DNA of 64,000 nt from Pectobacterium brasiliense (GCF_013449685.1 NZ_JACDSF010000001.1:144115-208114), one strand, 5' to 3'. Shown: positions 1 through 7,286, numbered from the stretch's first letter. Notes: generated by a model from the sequence alone, not told the origin. Made by a program: numbers and translations.

Positions 1-1162
1 TCAAATCAGCAACGTAACGGCTACCCGGCTGACAGATGCGCGCCAGATCGTTACGGGCTAAATCTACCAGCATCAAATGCTCAGCCAGCTCTTTATGGTC
101 GGTACGCATTTCTAACTCAATACGGCTATCGAGATCGCGATCCAGCGAGCCATCGGCACGGCGACCGCGCGGGCGAGTACCGGCAATGGGATAGATTTCG
201 ATTTGACGGCTGTCGGCATCGTATTTCAGCGAGCTTTCCGGCGAGGCACCGAACAACGTGAAGTCCTGATCCTGCATGTAAAACATGTAAGGGCTGGGAT
301 TGTTATCCTTCAGCGTTTGGTAGGCGGCCAGTGGCGAAGGACACGGCAGAGAGAAACGACGTGACGGCACGACCTGGAAAATTTCACCGATGCGGATAGC
401 TTCCTGCATCTGACTGACGACTTCCCCGAAGGCTTCATCACTCTGGTTGCAGCTCAGCGTCATATCTTCGATGGACTGACGTGGCAGCGCAGGCGCTGAT
501 TGGGTGAGCTGAAGTTGCAGCTGTTCCAGACGCTGTTGCAGACGCTGCTTTTCGCTATGGTTCGGTGTAAACAGGCTGGCTTGTAGCGCGGTTACACGCT
601 TTTGGTGGTCAAGCACCAGCAGCGTTTCTGCCAGATAGAAGCAAAAATCCGGGCAACGCTGCTGCTGGCTCAGTGCGGGTAATTCTTCAAACCCTGCGAC
701 CAGATCGTAGGCGAACAGGCCGCCAAGAAACATGGCTTCACGTTCGTCTGCTGGGCAGGCGACCAGCGTCAGAATCTGACGTAAGGCATCAAACACGGAC
801 AGCGAACGCAGGCGAGCATCTTCGTCCTGCATGGCGTCTGCCAGTGGGAACGTGAGTTCACGGCCGTTCGGACGTGGTTGGTTGATAATTTCCACTGGCA
901 GCGCGGCATCCAGAAGCGGCAGGAGGCTGGCGCCGTTTTCCGTCAGTGCCTGAATGGAAACGTGCTGGCCCAGTGCGGTGATGCGCAGTGCGCTATCAAC
1001 GATCAACAGGCTTTTCAGGTTTTCCTTGCTGTCGATTTCAGCCGACTCTAACAGCAGCGTTGCCGGTCTGGCACCGCAGAGCTGATGGAAGATAGCGCTG
1101 GGGTCGTTACGGTAAACGGCCTCAATACGCAGCAGTTCCAGTTTAGGTTGTGTTGTTTGCAT
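1..1162 (-). CDS. trpE: Anthranilate synthase component I (TrpE), 3' part cut off by window edge
   Basis: First enzyme of tryptophan synthesis: with TrpG/D it converts chorismate and glutamine to anthranilate. The minus strand is open from an ATG at 1162 to the window edge, about 387 codons of a protein usually near 520. The N-terminal regulatory domain carries the LLES motif (about residues 37-40), which in this family binds feedback-inhibiting tryptophan. Downstream come typical chorismate-binding stretches such as GEIFQVVPSRRF and IAGTRPRG. It is preceded by a leader peptide, attenuator and Trp operator, so it opens a trp operon running out of the window. The C-terminal catalytic residues are not visible here. 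Confidence 0.96.
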   Translation of the reverse strand, partial: MQTTQPKLELLRIEAVYRNDPSAIFHQLCGARPATLLLESAEIDSKENLKSLLIVDSALRITALGQHVSIQALTENGASLLPLLDAALPVEIINQPRPNGRELTFPLADAMQDEDARLRSLSVFDALRQILTLVACPADEREAMFLGGLFAYDLVAGFEELPALSQQQRCPDFCFYLAETLLVLDHQKRVTALQASLFTPNHSEKQRLQQRLEQLQLQLTQSAPALPRQSIEDMTLSCNQSDEAFGEVVSQMQEAIRIGEIFQVVPSRRFSLPCPSPLAAYQTLKDNNPSPYMFYMQDQDFTLFGASPESSLKYDADSRQIEIYPIAGTRPRGRRADGSLDRDLDSRIELEMRTDHKELAEHLMLVDLARNDLARICQPGSRYVADL

Positions 1163-1194
1163 TCTTGCTACCCGTTTAATGTTGTGCCCATCAA

Positions 1195-1221
1195 ATAAAA
1201 AGCCCGCTTGGTTAAGCGGGC
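1195..1221 (-). terminator. trp attenuator (Rho-independent terminator in the leader)
   Basis: On the minus strand a perfect 8-bp stem (plus coordinates 1202-1209 and 1214-1221, GCCCGCTT/AAGCGGGC, 4-nt loop) is followed by a U-rich tract (plus 1195-1201). It lies between the leader peptide and trpE, where the transcription attenuator of enterobacterial trp operons is found. Confidence 0.9.
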
Positions 1222-1259
1222 CTGGGAATATCTGCATGTGTGATAACAGCGATGCGTGA

Positions 1260-1331
1260 TTAGTCCACCCGCGAGAGGGAAGAACGCCACCAACCATGCT
1301 TCATCATTTTCTGCGTTGCCATTATCATCAT
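1260..1331 (-). CDS. trpL: trp operon leader peptide with tandem Trp codons
   Basis: A short minus-strand reading frame ends in KHGWWRSSLSRVD and holds two adjacent Trp codons, the hallmark of the trp leader peptide. Ribosome stalling at these codons when charged tRNA-Trp is scarce favours the antiterminator. Up to 23 residues are possible from the ATG at 1331. In-frame ATG codons also occur at 1328, 1322, 1307 and 1304, and no strong ribosome-binding site decides between them. It sits between the operator and the attenuator, as expected. Confidence 0.88.
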   Translation of the reverse strand: MMIMATQKMMKHGWWRSSLSRVD

Positions 1332-1373
1332 CTCACTGTCTATTGCGGACACAGTTTTTGTGTACCGAGCTTG

Positions 1374-1408
1374 CGTACTAGTTAACTGGTTCGGCGATAA
1401 AATGTCAA
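1374..1408 (-). promoter_or_regulatory. trp promoter and TrpR operator
   Basis: On the minus strand TTGACA (plus 1403-1408) is followed after 17 bp by TTAACT (plus 1380-1385), the same -10 hexamer as in E. coli trp. The 20-bp stretch at 1374-1393 reads CGAACCAGTTAACTAGTACG on the minus strand, one base different from the remembered E. coli trp operator. TrpR bound there would cover the -10 box. Confidence 0.92.
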
Positions 1409-1506
1409 CACCTTCAATAGGATTATTTTATTACTCAGGGAAACGGCAGGCATTACCATTTACGCCCTATTGATGGCATCATGCGGTCTTCGCATGATTT
1501 TTGTTA

Positions 1507-2403
1507 ATGGATAGGCTTGTGCCAGAAGATTCTCAACCGATATCGTCGTTCCCACTTTATGATTTGCATAGCCATACCACGGCATCTGATGGCCTTTTAA
1601 CGCCGACGGCGCTGGTCAGTCGCGCGGTAGACATGCGGGTGAGCGTGCTGGCGATTACCGATCACGACACGACGGCTGGGCTTGACGAAGCGCAGAATGC
1701 GATTGCACAACAGGGGCTGCCACTGAGATTGATTCCCGGTGTAGAGATCTCCACGCTGTGGGAAAACCATGAGATCCATATTGTCGGATTGGGGATGGAT
1801 AGTGCACACCCAGCGTTGACGAGGTTGTTGCAACAGCAGGCGGCGTGTCGGCAGAGTCGGGCGGAACAGATCGCGGCTCGTCTGGAAAAAAACCGCATTC
1901 CTGATGCGCTGGCTGGCGCACAGCGTCTGGCGATCGGAGGACAGATTACACGCGCGCATTTTGCACGTTATCTGATCGAACTGGGCCTCGCAGCGAATAT
2001 GAATCAGGTGTTCAAAAAATATCTGGCGAAAGGCAAAATCGGTTATGTGCCACCGCAGTGGTGCACCATCCCGCAAGCGATCGAGGCGATTCATCAATCC
2101 GGCGGTGTATCGGTGTTGGCGCATCCGGGGCGCTACGATTTGACGGCCAAATGGTTAAAGCGTCTGTTAGCTACCTTCGCAGAAAGCGGCGGGATCGCGA
2201 TGGAAGTGGCGCAATGCCAACAGGCACCGGATGAACGAACGCAGTTGGGGCGCTATGCGCAAGATTTCAACCTGATGGCGTCGCAAGGATCGGATTTCCA
2301 CCTGCCGTGTGCCTGGATTGAGCTGGGCCGCAAGCTGTGGCTACCTGCCGATGTCGAACCCGTTTGGCACCATCCGCTATTGGTGGAAGCTGGCAGCGCA
2401 TAG
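1507..2403 (+). CDS. rnm: RNase AM, PHP-domain 5'-3' exoribonuclease
   Basis: YciV/Rnm family PHP phosphoesterase. In E. coli it trims the 5' ends of 5S, 16S and 23S rRNA precursors and also acts on 3',5'-bisphosphonucleotides. The protein (298 aa from ATG 1507) starts with the metal-binding HSH (about residues 21-23) in DLHSHTTASDG. Further PHP motifs follow: ITDHDT, PGVEIST, LAHPGRY and GSDFH. It is divergent from trpE as in E. coli and is followed by yciO. The start is uncertain: TTG 1501 and GTG 1519 are in frame and none has a convincing ribosome-binding site. Confidence 0.92.
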   Translation: MDRLVPEDSQPISSFPLYDLHSHTTASDGLLTPTALVSRAVDMRVSVLAITDHDTTAGLDEAQNAIAQQGLPLRLIPGVEISTLWENHEIHIVGLGMDSAHPALTRLLQQQAACRQSRAEQIAARLEKNRIPDALAGAQRLAIGGQITRAHFARYLIELGLAANMNQVFKKYLAKGKIGYVPPQWCTIPQAIEAIHQSGGVSVLAHPGRYDLTAKWLKRLLATFAESGGIAMEVAQCQQAPDERTQLGRYAQDFNLMASQGSDFHLPCAWIELGRKLWLPADVEPVWHHPLLVEAGSA

Positions 2404-2553
2404 CCGCGGTGATACCATGACGCTCTTTTTGAAATAACAAATCATGGAATAACAATCTTTTACCGCCAACACGTTCTATAATCATCCTTATTGCACGATG
2501 AAGCGGGTTGGAATGAACAGCGCCGCGAAATGTCAGACGTATGAGGTAGGGTT

Positions 2554-3174
2554 ATGAGCCAGTTTTTCTATATTCACCCGCAGAATCCGCAGCCGCGATT
2601 GATCAATCAGTCGGTGGAATTTTTGCATAAAGGTGGGGTGATTGTTTATCCAACGGATTCCGGTTACGCGTTGGGTTGTATGTTGGGCGAAAAGAACGCG
2701 CTGGAACGCATCTGCCGGATTCGCGATCTGGGGAGCGATCATAACTTCACGCTGATGTGTCGCGATCTGTCCGAACTGTCGACGTATGCCCATGTTGATA
2801 ACTCGGCTTTTCGGTTGATTAAAAATAATACACCCGGTAATTACACGTTTATTCTGAAAGCGACGAAAGAGGTTCCTCGCCGCTTAATGAATGAAAAGCG
2901 TAAAACCATTGGCCTGCGCGTGCCGTCCAATCCTATCGCACTGGAGCTGCTGGCTGCGCTGAATGAACCGCTGATGTCGACGACGCTGATGCTGCCGGGA
3001 AATGATTTCGCCGAATCCGATCCAGAAGAAATTCAGGACAGATTGGGAAAACAGGTGGATTTAATTATTCATGGCGGTTCGCTGGGTCAACAACCGACGA
3101 CGGTTATCGATTTGACCGATTCCGTGCCACGCGTCGCGCGTGAAGGCACCGGTGATGTCACGCCGTTCCTATAG
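2554..3174 (+). CDS. yciO: YciO, Sua5/YrdC-family protein
   Basis: A 206-aa protein of the Sua5/YrdC/YciO fold with the motif YPTDSGYALGC near residue 33 and TIGLRVPSNPIALELL further on. TsaC/Sua5 relatives make threonylcarbamoyl-AMP for tRNA t6A. YciO itself has an uncertain physiological role and is reported to act weakly or differently. The length equals the E. coli protein as remembered. The ATG at 2554 follows GTAGGG. It lies 150 bp after rnm on the same strand. In E. coli yciQ and rluB follow; here yciQ is missing and a mobile element begins about 150 bp downstream. Confidence 0.93.
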   Translation: MSQFFYIHPQNPQPRLINQSVEFLHKGGVIVYPTDSGYALGCMLGEKNALERICRIRDLGSDHNFTLMCRDLSELSTYAHVDNSAFRLIKNNTPGNYTFILKATKEVPRRLMNEKRKTIGLRVPSNPIALELLAALNEPLMSTTLMLPGNDFAESDPEEIQDRLGKQVDLIIHGGSLGQQPTTVIDLTDSVPRVAREGTGDVTPFL

Positions 3175-3248
3175 ACGAGCGGTAACAATGGGAATACAAA
3201 TGGCGCGAAGATCGGTATAATCGCGCCAGCTTTTAATATGACGAACGA

Positions 3249-3292
3249 TTTTTACGTACACACTATTTTTACGTACATTCAATTTTTACGTA
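3249..3292. repeat. Three tandem TTTTTACGTA repeats, 17-bp period
   Basis: TTTTTACGTA occurs at 3249-3258, 3266-3275 and 3283-3292, each 17 bp apart, with differing spacers. The hexamer TACGTA is self-complementary. The array lies between yciO and the left end of the integrated element, in what was probably the original rluB upstream region. A TATAAT hexamer at 3216-3221 could be a promoter -10 box, but no good -35 was found. Confidence 0.6.
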
Positions 3293-3327
3293 ACGGCTGA
3301 ATTTTATCAGCAGTTATGACTCCCCCC

Positions 3328-3345
3328 GACGCCTGGGAAGGCGAC
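3328..3345. other. attL core, left 18-bp direct repeat
   Basis: GACGCCTGGGAAGGCGAC, identical to 9255-9272, with different flanking bases on both sides. The inner part CGCCT-GGGA-AGGCG is a 5-bp inverted repeat with a 4-base spacer. Interpreted as the crossover core left by integrase-mediated insertion. It is not part of a tRNA gene. Confidence 0.85.
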
Positions 3346-3410
3346 CAGTTATTTTTATTTATTCATTAAAAACAATGTCTTATTTTTTTCATGCTATGAG
3401 TTGGGACTGT

Positions 3411-3420
3411 TTGTGTGACA
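3411..3420. other. Candidate integrase arm-type site near attL
   Basis: TTGTGTGACA here is an exact match to 9153-9162 near the other end. It lies 65 bp inside the left core repeat. Related copies lie only near the right end, which fits arm-type binding sites of a tyrosine integrase. Confidence 0.5.
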
Positions 3421-3481
3421 GGGAATACACCCACTCAGTAGCACTGATATGTTGTACAGCATCTTAGTTAGATTTGAATGT

Positions 3482-3508
3482 AAAAAAACCGAGCACAGAG
3501 CTCGGTTT
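3482..3508 (-). terminator. Terminator of the 3557-3766 gene
   Basis: A perfect 9-bp stem AAACCGAGC (3486-3494) / GCTCGGTTT (3500-3508) with a 5-base loop. On the minus strand it runs into a T-rich tract (plus A run 3482-3488). It lies 49 bp beyond the stop codon of the minus-strand small gene. Confidence 0.85.
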
Positions 3509-3556
3509 ACAGCTTGCATCATATAAGAACATCCTCCCTCTTAACGAATATTTTTC

Positions 3557-3766
3557 CTACTCCTCATCCTCAGTGTTAAACGTTTTGCTATACGGACAGT
3601 GTTTCGATTTAGTGACGTAAGTGAACGTATAAATACTGTTGCTGTAAACGCACAAAGTTGATCCATTTTTCATTGTTGACTGCTCAGGATTGCTCATTGT
3701 GATTTGACCAGCCATGGCATTGAACGGTAACAGCGAGCTAAGAAGCGCCAATATATAACTCTTCAT
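3557..3766 (-). CDS. Small exported protein of unknown function, 69 aa
   Basis: Not recognised. The N-terminus is a clear Sec signal peptide (MKSYILALLSSLLPFNAMA, cleavage after about residue 19), leaving a mature peptide of about 50 residues. It has two cysteines (LCVYS and HCPYS) that could form a disulfide, many Ser/Thr/Tyr residues and an acidic end (TEDEE). AGGAGGGA at 3772-3779 supports the ATG at 3766, and a strong terminator follows. It is divergent from the next small exported-protein gene, so both may be controlled from the 160-bp interval between them. It is likely periplasmic cargo of the element. Confidence 0.7.
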   Translation of the reverse strand: MKSYILALLSSLLPFNAMAGQITMSNPEQSTMKNGSTLCVYSNSIYTFTYVTKSKHCPYSKTFNTEDEE

Positions 3767-3928
3767 TACATTCCCTCCTGTAGCTATTGATTGACTTATC
3801 CGTGATCACGATAGGGTGTTGTCACCGGATTATAGTAACCATATTGATCAGTTTTAACGATCGATAGTATGATTATGATCGATTTTATAGATAATGTGGT
3901 TTTTTTATGTAACTCTATGGAGGCCGGT

Positions 3929-4174
3929 TTGAAAAAAATTCTTTTGGTAGTTCTGGGACTTAGTGTTTGTGGTGGGGCGATGGCGGGTGATGGTTCGCCT
4001 GAACTCAAAGCTGAGAGCCAGGCTGTGATCCGTCAGGCTGGCTATCAATGTAACAAGGTGAATGGTGCCTATCCGGCAGCTTTTGGTGGTTCAGTCACAG
4101 TCTTCTGCGATGATTTGTACAAATATATAATTAAGGATAAAGGTGGTCGCTATATTGTTGAAGTTGATGATTAA
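3929..4174 (+). CDS. Small exported protein of unknown function, TTG start
   Basis: Not recognised. From the TTG at 3929 the protein is 81 aa and begins KKILLVVLGLSVCGGAMA, a typical signal peptide ending AMA. The mature part has two cysteines (YQCNKV and VFCDDL), a GGSVTVFC stretch and an acidic end. TTG is preferred because GGAGG (3919-3923) lies 5 bases upstream and translation from it gives a clean signal peptide; longer in-frame starts at 3869 or 3917 would add a poor N-terminus. It is separated by 12 bp from the zinc-ribbon gene, so the two are probably co-transcribed. Likely periplasmic. Confidence 0.72.
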   Translation: MKKILLVVLGLSVCGGAMAGDGSPELKAESQAVIRQAGYQCNKVNGAYPAAFGGSVTVFCDDLYKYIIKDKGGRYIVEVDD

Positions 4175-4186
4175 GGAAAGATTATC

Positions 4187-4801
4187 ATGGTAATGAAGTC
4201 GTGTCGGGAATGTGGACATGGTGTTTCATCTGATGCAAAGACATGCCCTAATTGTGGCGTTAAAAAACCCTATGAGTCTCCTGTTCGTGGTTTCATCTTT
4301 ATTGCAATTGTTATCTTTGCTGTCATCAAGGGTTGCAGCGGTAGTTCTGACAAGTCATCTGCGTCTAAAGTAGCAGATGTACCAGCAAGTAACGCCCCCA
4401 CATCAACGAATGTAGCTAAGGTTAAATCAGCAGCACCAGTAAACATGGCAGCAGCAATTACAAAGCCGTTCTCAGATATGCAAGTTTGTAAGGCTACGAT
4501 TTCAGGGATGTTTGGGCGTAATTTAAATACGATCAAAGTAGAAAAGACAAAGATTCTTGATGTGTTTAAAGTTTCTTACCGTCGGCCGTCAGACAACCAA
4601 CGTTTTTCATTTGATTGCAAGCTTTCAGGAAACAATGTTATCTGGGTCGAATCTGGGCAGACATCTAATCGTTGGAATGGGATTGGCAATGTAGAATTCA
4701 ATGTTGAATTTACTGTAAATAACTCAGAACTGAGAGTAACCGAACTGTACGCAAACTCGGACAATGTGTCGTACAAGTACACAATGAAAGACTTTCAATA
4801 A
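4187..4801 (+). CDS. Zinc-ribbon single-pass membrane protein of unknown function
   Basis: The 204-aa protein has an N-terminal zinc ribbon with CxxC pairs at residues 6/9 and 20/23. One hydrophobic segment follows (about 35-50, GFIFIAIVIFAVIKG). After a Ser/Ala/Thr-rich linker comes a C-terminal domain of about 110 residues with cysteines in QVCKATIS and FDCKLSG. The layout suggests a cytoplasmic metal-binding knuckle, an inner-membrane anchor and a periplasmic domain. AAGGA before the ATG supports the start; an ATG two codons on is an alternative. It shares a likely transcript with the small exported protein upstream. Function unknown; such zinc-ribbon plus membrane proteins occur in prophage-type cargo, but no family role is claimed. 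Confidence 0.72.
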   Translation: MVMKSCRECGHGVSSDAKTCPNCGVKKPYESPVRGFIFIAIVIFAVIKGCSGSSDKSSASKVADVPASNAPTSTNVAKVKSAAPVNMAAAITKPFSDMQVCKATISGMFGRNLNTIKVEKTKILDVFKVSYRRPSDNQRFSFDCKLSGNNVIWVESGQTSNRWNGIGNVEFNVEFTVNNSELRVTELYANSDNVSYKYTMKDFQ

Positions 4802-4811
4802 ATCCCGCGTA

Positions 4812-4833
4812 GAGGTAGCGTTCCTGCTACCTC
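4812..4833 (+). terminator. Terminator after the zinc-ribbon gene
   Basis: A perfect 8-bp inverted repeat GAGGTAGC (4812-4819) / GCTACCTC (4826-4833) with a 6-base loop starts 11 bp after the stop codon. The downstream tract (GCTTTACTCTCTT) is only moderately T-rich. Confidence 0.65.
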
Positions 4834-4978
4834 GCTTTACTCTCTTACCCTACGCATGAAGCCACTGGCTGAATCTATGTTCGATGAAACAAATATCGTT
4901 AACATTTGGATTGCCTGATCAAGCAAGTTATTTATATCTCTGAACTGCCCATTGAATGTTTGGCAAATATCAACAGAT

Positions 4979-5097
4979 TGGTATCAACAATCGAACGTTT
5001 TAAGATACCAGTGTAACCTGCCCAAAATTGGTATCATCAAATTACCTTATTGACATAAAGATACCAATGATCAATTATGATACCGTTAGTTGATACC
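4979..5097. promoter_or_regulatory. GATACC hexamer array, res-like site and promoter of the serine recombinase
   Basis: The hexamer GATACC or its complement GGTATC occurs six times upstream of the recombinase ATG: GGTATC 4980-4985, GATACC 5004-5009, GGTATC 5030-5035, then GATACC 5060-5065, 5079-5084 and 5092-5097. The first four form two inverted pairs: TGGTATC/GATACCA spanning 32 bp and TTGGTATC/GATACCAA spanning 40 bp. The last two are a direct pair 13 bp apart. A TTGACA (5050-5055) lies within the array. This resembles the multi-subsite res regions of serine resolvases, which are both recombination sites and autoregulatory operators. Confidence 0.6.
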
Positions 5098-5112
5098 ATT
5101 TAAGGGAATGTT

Positions 5113-5682
5113 ATGAGCCGTACATTTGCATATTGCCGTGTGTCCACCAGCGAGCAGACAACAGAAAACCAAATCATAGCGATTCGTCAGGCTGGTTATG
5201 ACGTGATTGATAATCGCGTGGTGTCAGAAGTCGTTTCAGGTAGTGTACAAGCTATGAAACGTAAGGCTTTTGCGGATATGGTGAATCATAAGCTGGAGTC
5301 TGGTGATCGGTTAGTCGTTATCAAACTCGATCGATTAGGCCGTGACAACATCGACGTACAACAAACTATCGCAATGTTGATGGAAAAGAAAATTGATGTT
5401 GTATCGCTGGACCTGCCAACACACAACCTTGCCAGTGCTGAAGGAAAGTTGATGCTACAAATGTTTTCAGCCTTTGCTGAATTTGAGAAGTCGCGCATCG
5501 TAGAACGAACTAAAGAGGGCTTGGAGCGTGCGAAGAAGGAAGGGAAAAAGTTAGGTCGCCCAGCAGCTACAGATACTCGTAGGCGTGTGCAGGAGGCCAG
5601 AGCTAAGGGACTAAGTCAATCTAAGGTGGCTACCGAGTTAGGTTTGAGTCTTCCAACCATCAAACGAAATTGGAACCAGTAG
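5113..5682 (+). CDS. Serine recombinase, resolvase/invertase family
   Basis: The 189-aa small serine recombinase begins with FAYCRVSTSEQTTENQ; Ser11 is the expected nucleophile. It has the conserved KLDRLGRD arginine motif, AFAEFEKSRIVERTKEGLERAK (the E-helix and arm region, split here as AFAEFEKSRI and ERTKEGLERA), then GKKLGRP and a C-terminal helix-turn-helix (about 150-189). Size and layout match Tn3-type resolvases and Hin/Pin invertases. No invertible gene segment is evident nearby. The array of GATACC motifs upstream points to a resolvase with an adjacent res site, perhaps resolving multimers of the excised element. AGGGAATGTT precedes the ATG. Confidence 0.9.
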   Translation: MSRTFAYCRVSTSEQTTENQIIAIRQAGYDVIDNRVVSEVVSGSVQAMKRKAFADMVNHKLESGDRLVVIKLDRLGRDNIDVQQTIAMLMEKKIDVVSLDLPTHNLASAEGKLMLQMFSAFAEFEKSRIVERTKEGLERAKKEGKKLGRPAATDTRRRVQEARAKGLSQSKVATELGLSLPTIKRNWNQ

Positions 5683-5727
5683 ATAATATTTTCAGTTTTT
5701 ATAGTAATAAATCTGAGAAAATAAAAA

Positions 5728-5757
5728 AGGGCCACATCGATTAAATCGAGTAGCCCT
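5728..5757 (-). terminator. Terminator between the convergent serine recombinase and Gp2-like genes
   Basis: AGGGC (5728-5732) pairs with GCCCT (5753-5757) around an inner palindrome TCGATTAAATCGA (5737-5749). On the minus strand a T-rich tract follows (plus A run 5718-5728). It best suits the minus-strand Gp2-like gene, with weak activity possible for the plus strand. Confidence 0.6.
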
Positions 5758-5947
5758 ACGGTTAATTATTAATCAAAACTGAGAGTGATGTATAATAAAT
5801 TACGTTTAAGCTGAGATGACAGATAGCGACGCACGCTAAGCGCTACACATCGATCTGTAATCGATTTTTATTGTGTAACCAATACCAACCTACTACATAC
5901 AGGTTACAATTCAACATGGCTCGTTATGCTGGGCATTTACGGAATGG
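5758..5947. other. Gene-free interval with inverted repeats, possible replication origin
   Basis: This gap next to the HUH-like gene holds ATCGAT at 5849-5854 and 5860-5865 (self-complementary and directly repeated), and TGTAACC 5874-5880 / GGTTACA 5902-5908 with a 21-base spacer. Such stem-loops could be an origin for a nicking protein, but no known origin motif was recognised. Confidence 0.3.
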
Positions 5948-6664
5948 TTATTTTTTATTTCTTAGCTTTGACGTTGAATGTACACGATGGCCCTTGCCAG
6001 TTTGGGACTTCCCGCGCTCCTTGGCAAGATATGACACCCATTTGATTGGGCCTTCCAACGTTTCTGGTTTACCACGTTCAATAACATAATTACTCGGAAA
6101 ACGGCCATCCTTACCTAGAAGGTCAACCAGTGTATGCTCACCCCTAGTAAGGTCACACCAGATATCAATAATAGCGCTCCCTACGCCATATGTTGGACCA
6201 CCCAGTCGCTGTATGATTCGATGTGGTAGTGCGATCCAGCAATGATAATGAACTTGTTTAGCCGTTTCTTTTTCACGTACCCAGCCATAGGCAAAATTGT
6301 TTATTGGGCTAGTAATGCCTTTTGGTCTGCGGTTCTTTGATTTAAGGCGTTCATGTAATGTCTTAAATAACAGTCTCATCCAATTATTGCTGATCTCTAC
6401 AGGCGTACCTTTAGGTATGCGTAAGTCAAAACGAGTAAAGAACACACGACTATAAATTGTCTGTATAGCCTTAAGCTCATCGACGATAGGAGTAAGAATA
6501 TCTGATCGCACACCTGATTTATCTGTAGTGTTAATCGGATATTCAAAGCCACCATAGTGGAATGTATTACCATCTACTAGCGGATAGCGACCATGCTTAT
6601 GTGAGATTGTTTTAGATGGCGTAGGTGGTGGAAATGCAGAGTCTAACTGTAGTGTTGTTAACAA
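5948..6664 (-). CDS. Inovirus Gp2 / YagK-YfjJ family protein, probable HUH-type replication protein
   Basis: The protein (239 aa from TTG 6664) contains FFTRFDLRIP (about 75-84) and, later, HYH (139-141) within QVHYHCWIAL, the histidine-hydrophobic-histidine pattern of HUH nucleases. It also has AYGWVREKE and IKWVSYLAKER. This pattern matches the YagK/YfjJ C-terminal domain family, called inovirus-type Gp2, common in small integrated elements. A role in rolling-circle-like replication is inferred, not shown. The TTG start is chosen because AAGGGGGG lies just upstream; an in-frame GTG at 6745 has no spaced ribosome-binding site and adds 27 unconvincing residues. It lies in the same orientation as the Fur-like gene upstream. 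Confidence 0.75.
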   Translation of the reverse strand: MLTTLQLDSAFPPPTPSKTISHKHGRYPLVDGNTFHYGGFEYPINTTDKSGVRSDILTPIVDELKAIQTIYSRVFFTRFDLRIPKGTPVEISNNWMRLLFKTLHERLKSKNRRPKGITSPINNFAYGWVREKETAKQVHYHCWIALPHRIIQRLGGPTYGVGSAIIDIWCDLTRGEHTLVDLLGKDGRFPSNYVIERGKPETLEGPIKWVSYLAKERGKSQTGKGHRVHSTSKLRNKK

Positions 6665-6935
6665 AAAACCCCCCTTTATATTTACACAAATGATCCTATA
6701 CACCACCCTATAAGTTATTACCATCAGACCACCGCATAACGCCACCTAAGAAATAGCTTGAAGCCTCTTCCAGCAAGGGGTGTAGGCGGGGAAGTGAGGG
6801 TGTTTTTTTCGATCAAAGTTTCACGTATAAAAATCCATTATAACAGTATCAATATTATATCGGGACTGCAAGCATTAACTTAAATCAGCCCACCAACGAG
6901 GATTTAGATTTAAGGTTCCTACTAGGAATTTTTAT

Positions 6936-7286
6936 TCAGGAAAGCCGAAAATTGGTGCTGTATTTCTGATTGCAGCAAGGACAAAAATTTATCTTTCCCG
7001 TTGCAATTAGGAACCAACGAGATATGCCTGAACGATCTATGATGTAACCCACCAAACCCGCGTCAGTCAGTACAGAAAGATTTCGGTGTGTGCTTGAAAG
7101 TGGAACGCTTAGGAGTTTTGAAAGTTCGAGAGCTGTACTTGGGATAACTGTTCGGGTGAGGTGGAATAAGATATTGATACGCGAAGTTGTCAGTGTTAAT
7201 CCCGCTGACTTCAGGATGGTTGCCATACGTTTACGCTCATCCAAAAGCGGTGGCCTAAACGCTGGCAGATTGGACTCAGTGTACAA
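6936..7286 (-). CDS. Short Fur-like winged-helix regulator with CPCC motif
   Basis: The 116-aa protein has a pattern typical of the Fur DNA-binding domain: LTTSRINILFHL, then ALELSKLLSV, then SSTHRNLSVLTDAGLVG, at about residues 31-80. Fur proteins then continue into a dimerisation and metal-binding domain. Here that part is reduced to about 30 residues with CPCC (102-105) and ends. It may bind one zinc ion or be a truncated repressor. The TTG start at 7286 is well supported by AGAGGAAAAC directly upstream. It is the likely transcriptional switch of the element. A Fur-box-like site lies about 60 bp upstream. MarR-like or generic wHTH are alternatives. Confidence 0.68.
   Translation of the reverse strand: MYTESNLPAFRPPLLDERKRMATILKSAGLTLTTSRINILFHLTRTVIPSTALELSKLLSVPLSSTHRNLSVLTDAGLVGYIIDRSGISRWFLIATGKINFCPCCNQKYSTNFRLS

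Noticed and set aside
3557..4174. Divergent small genes as a toxin-antitoxin pair
   Set aside because: Both proteins have signal peptides and are divergent, unlike usual toxin-antitoxin operons.
5113..5682. Serine recombinase as a phase-variation invertase
   Set aside because: No inverted recombination sites flanking an invertible promoter or gene were seen; the upstream array fits a res site better.
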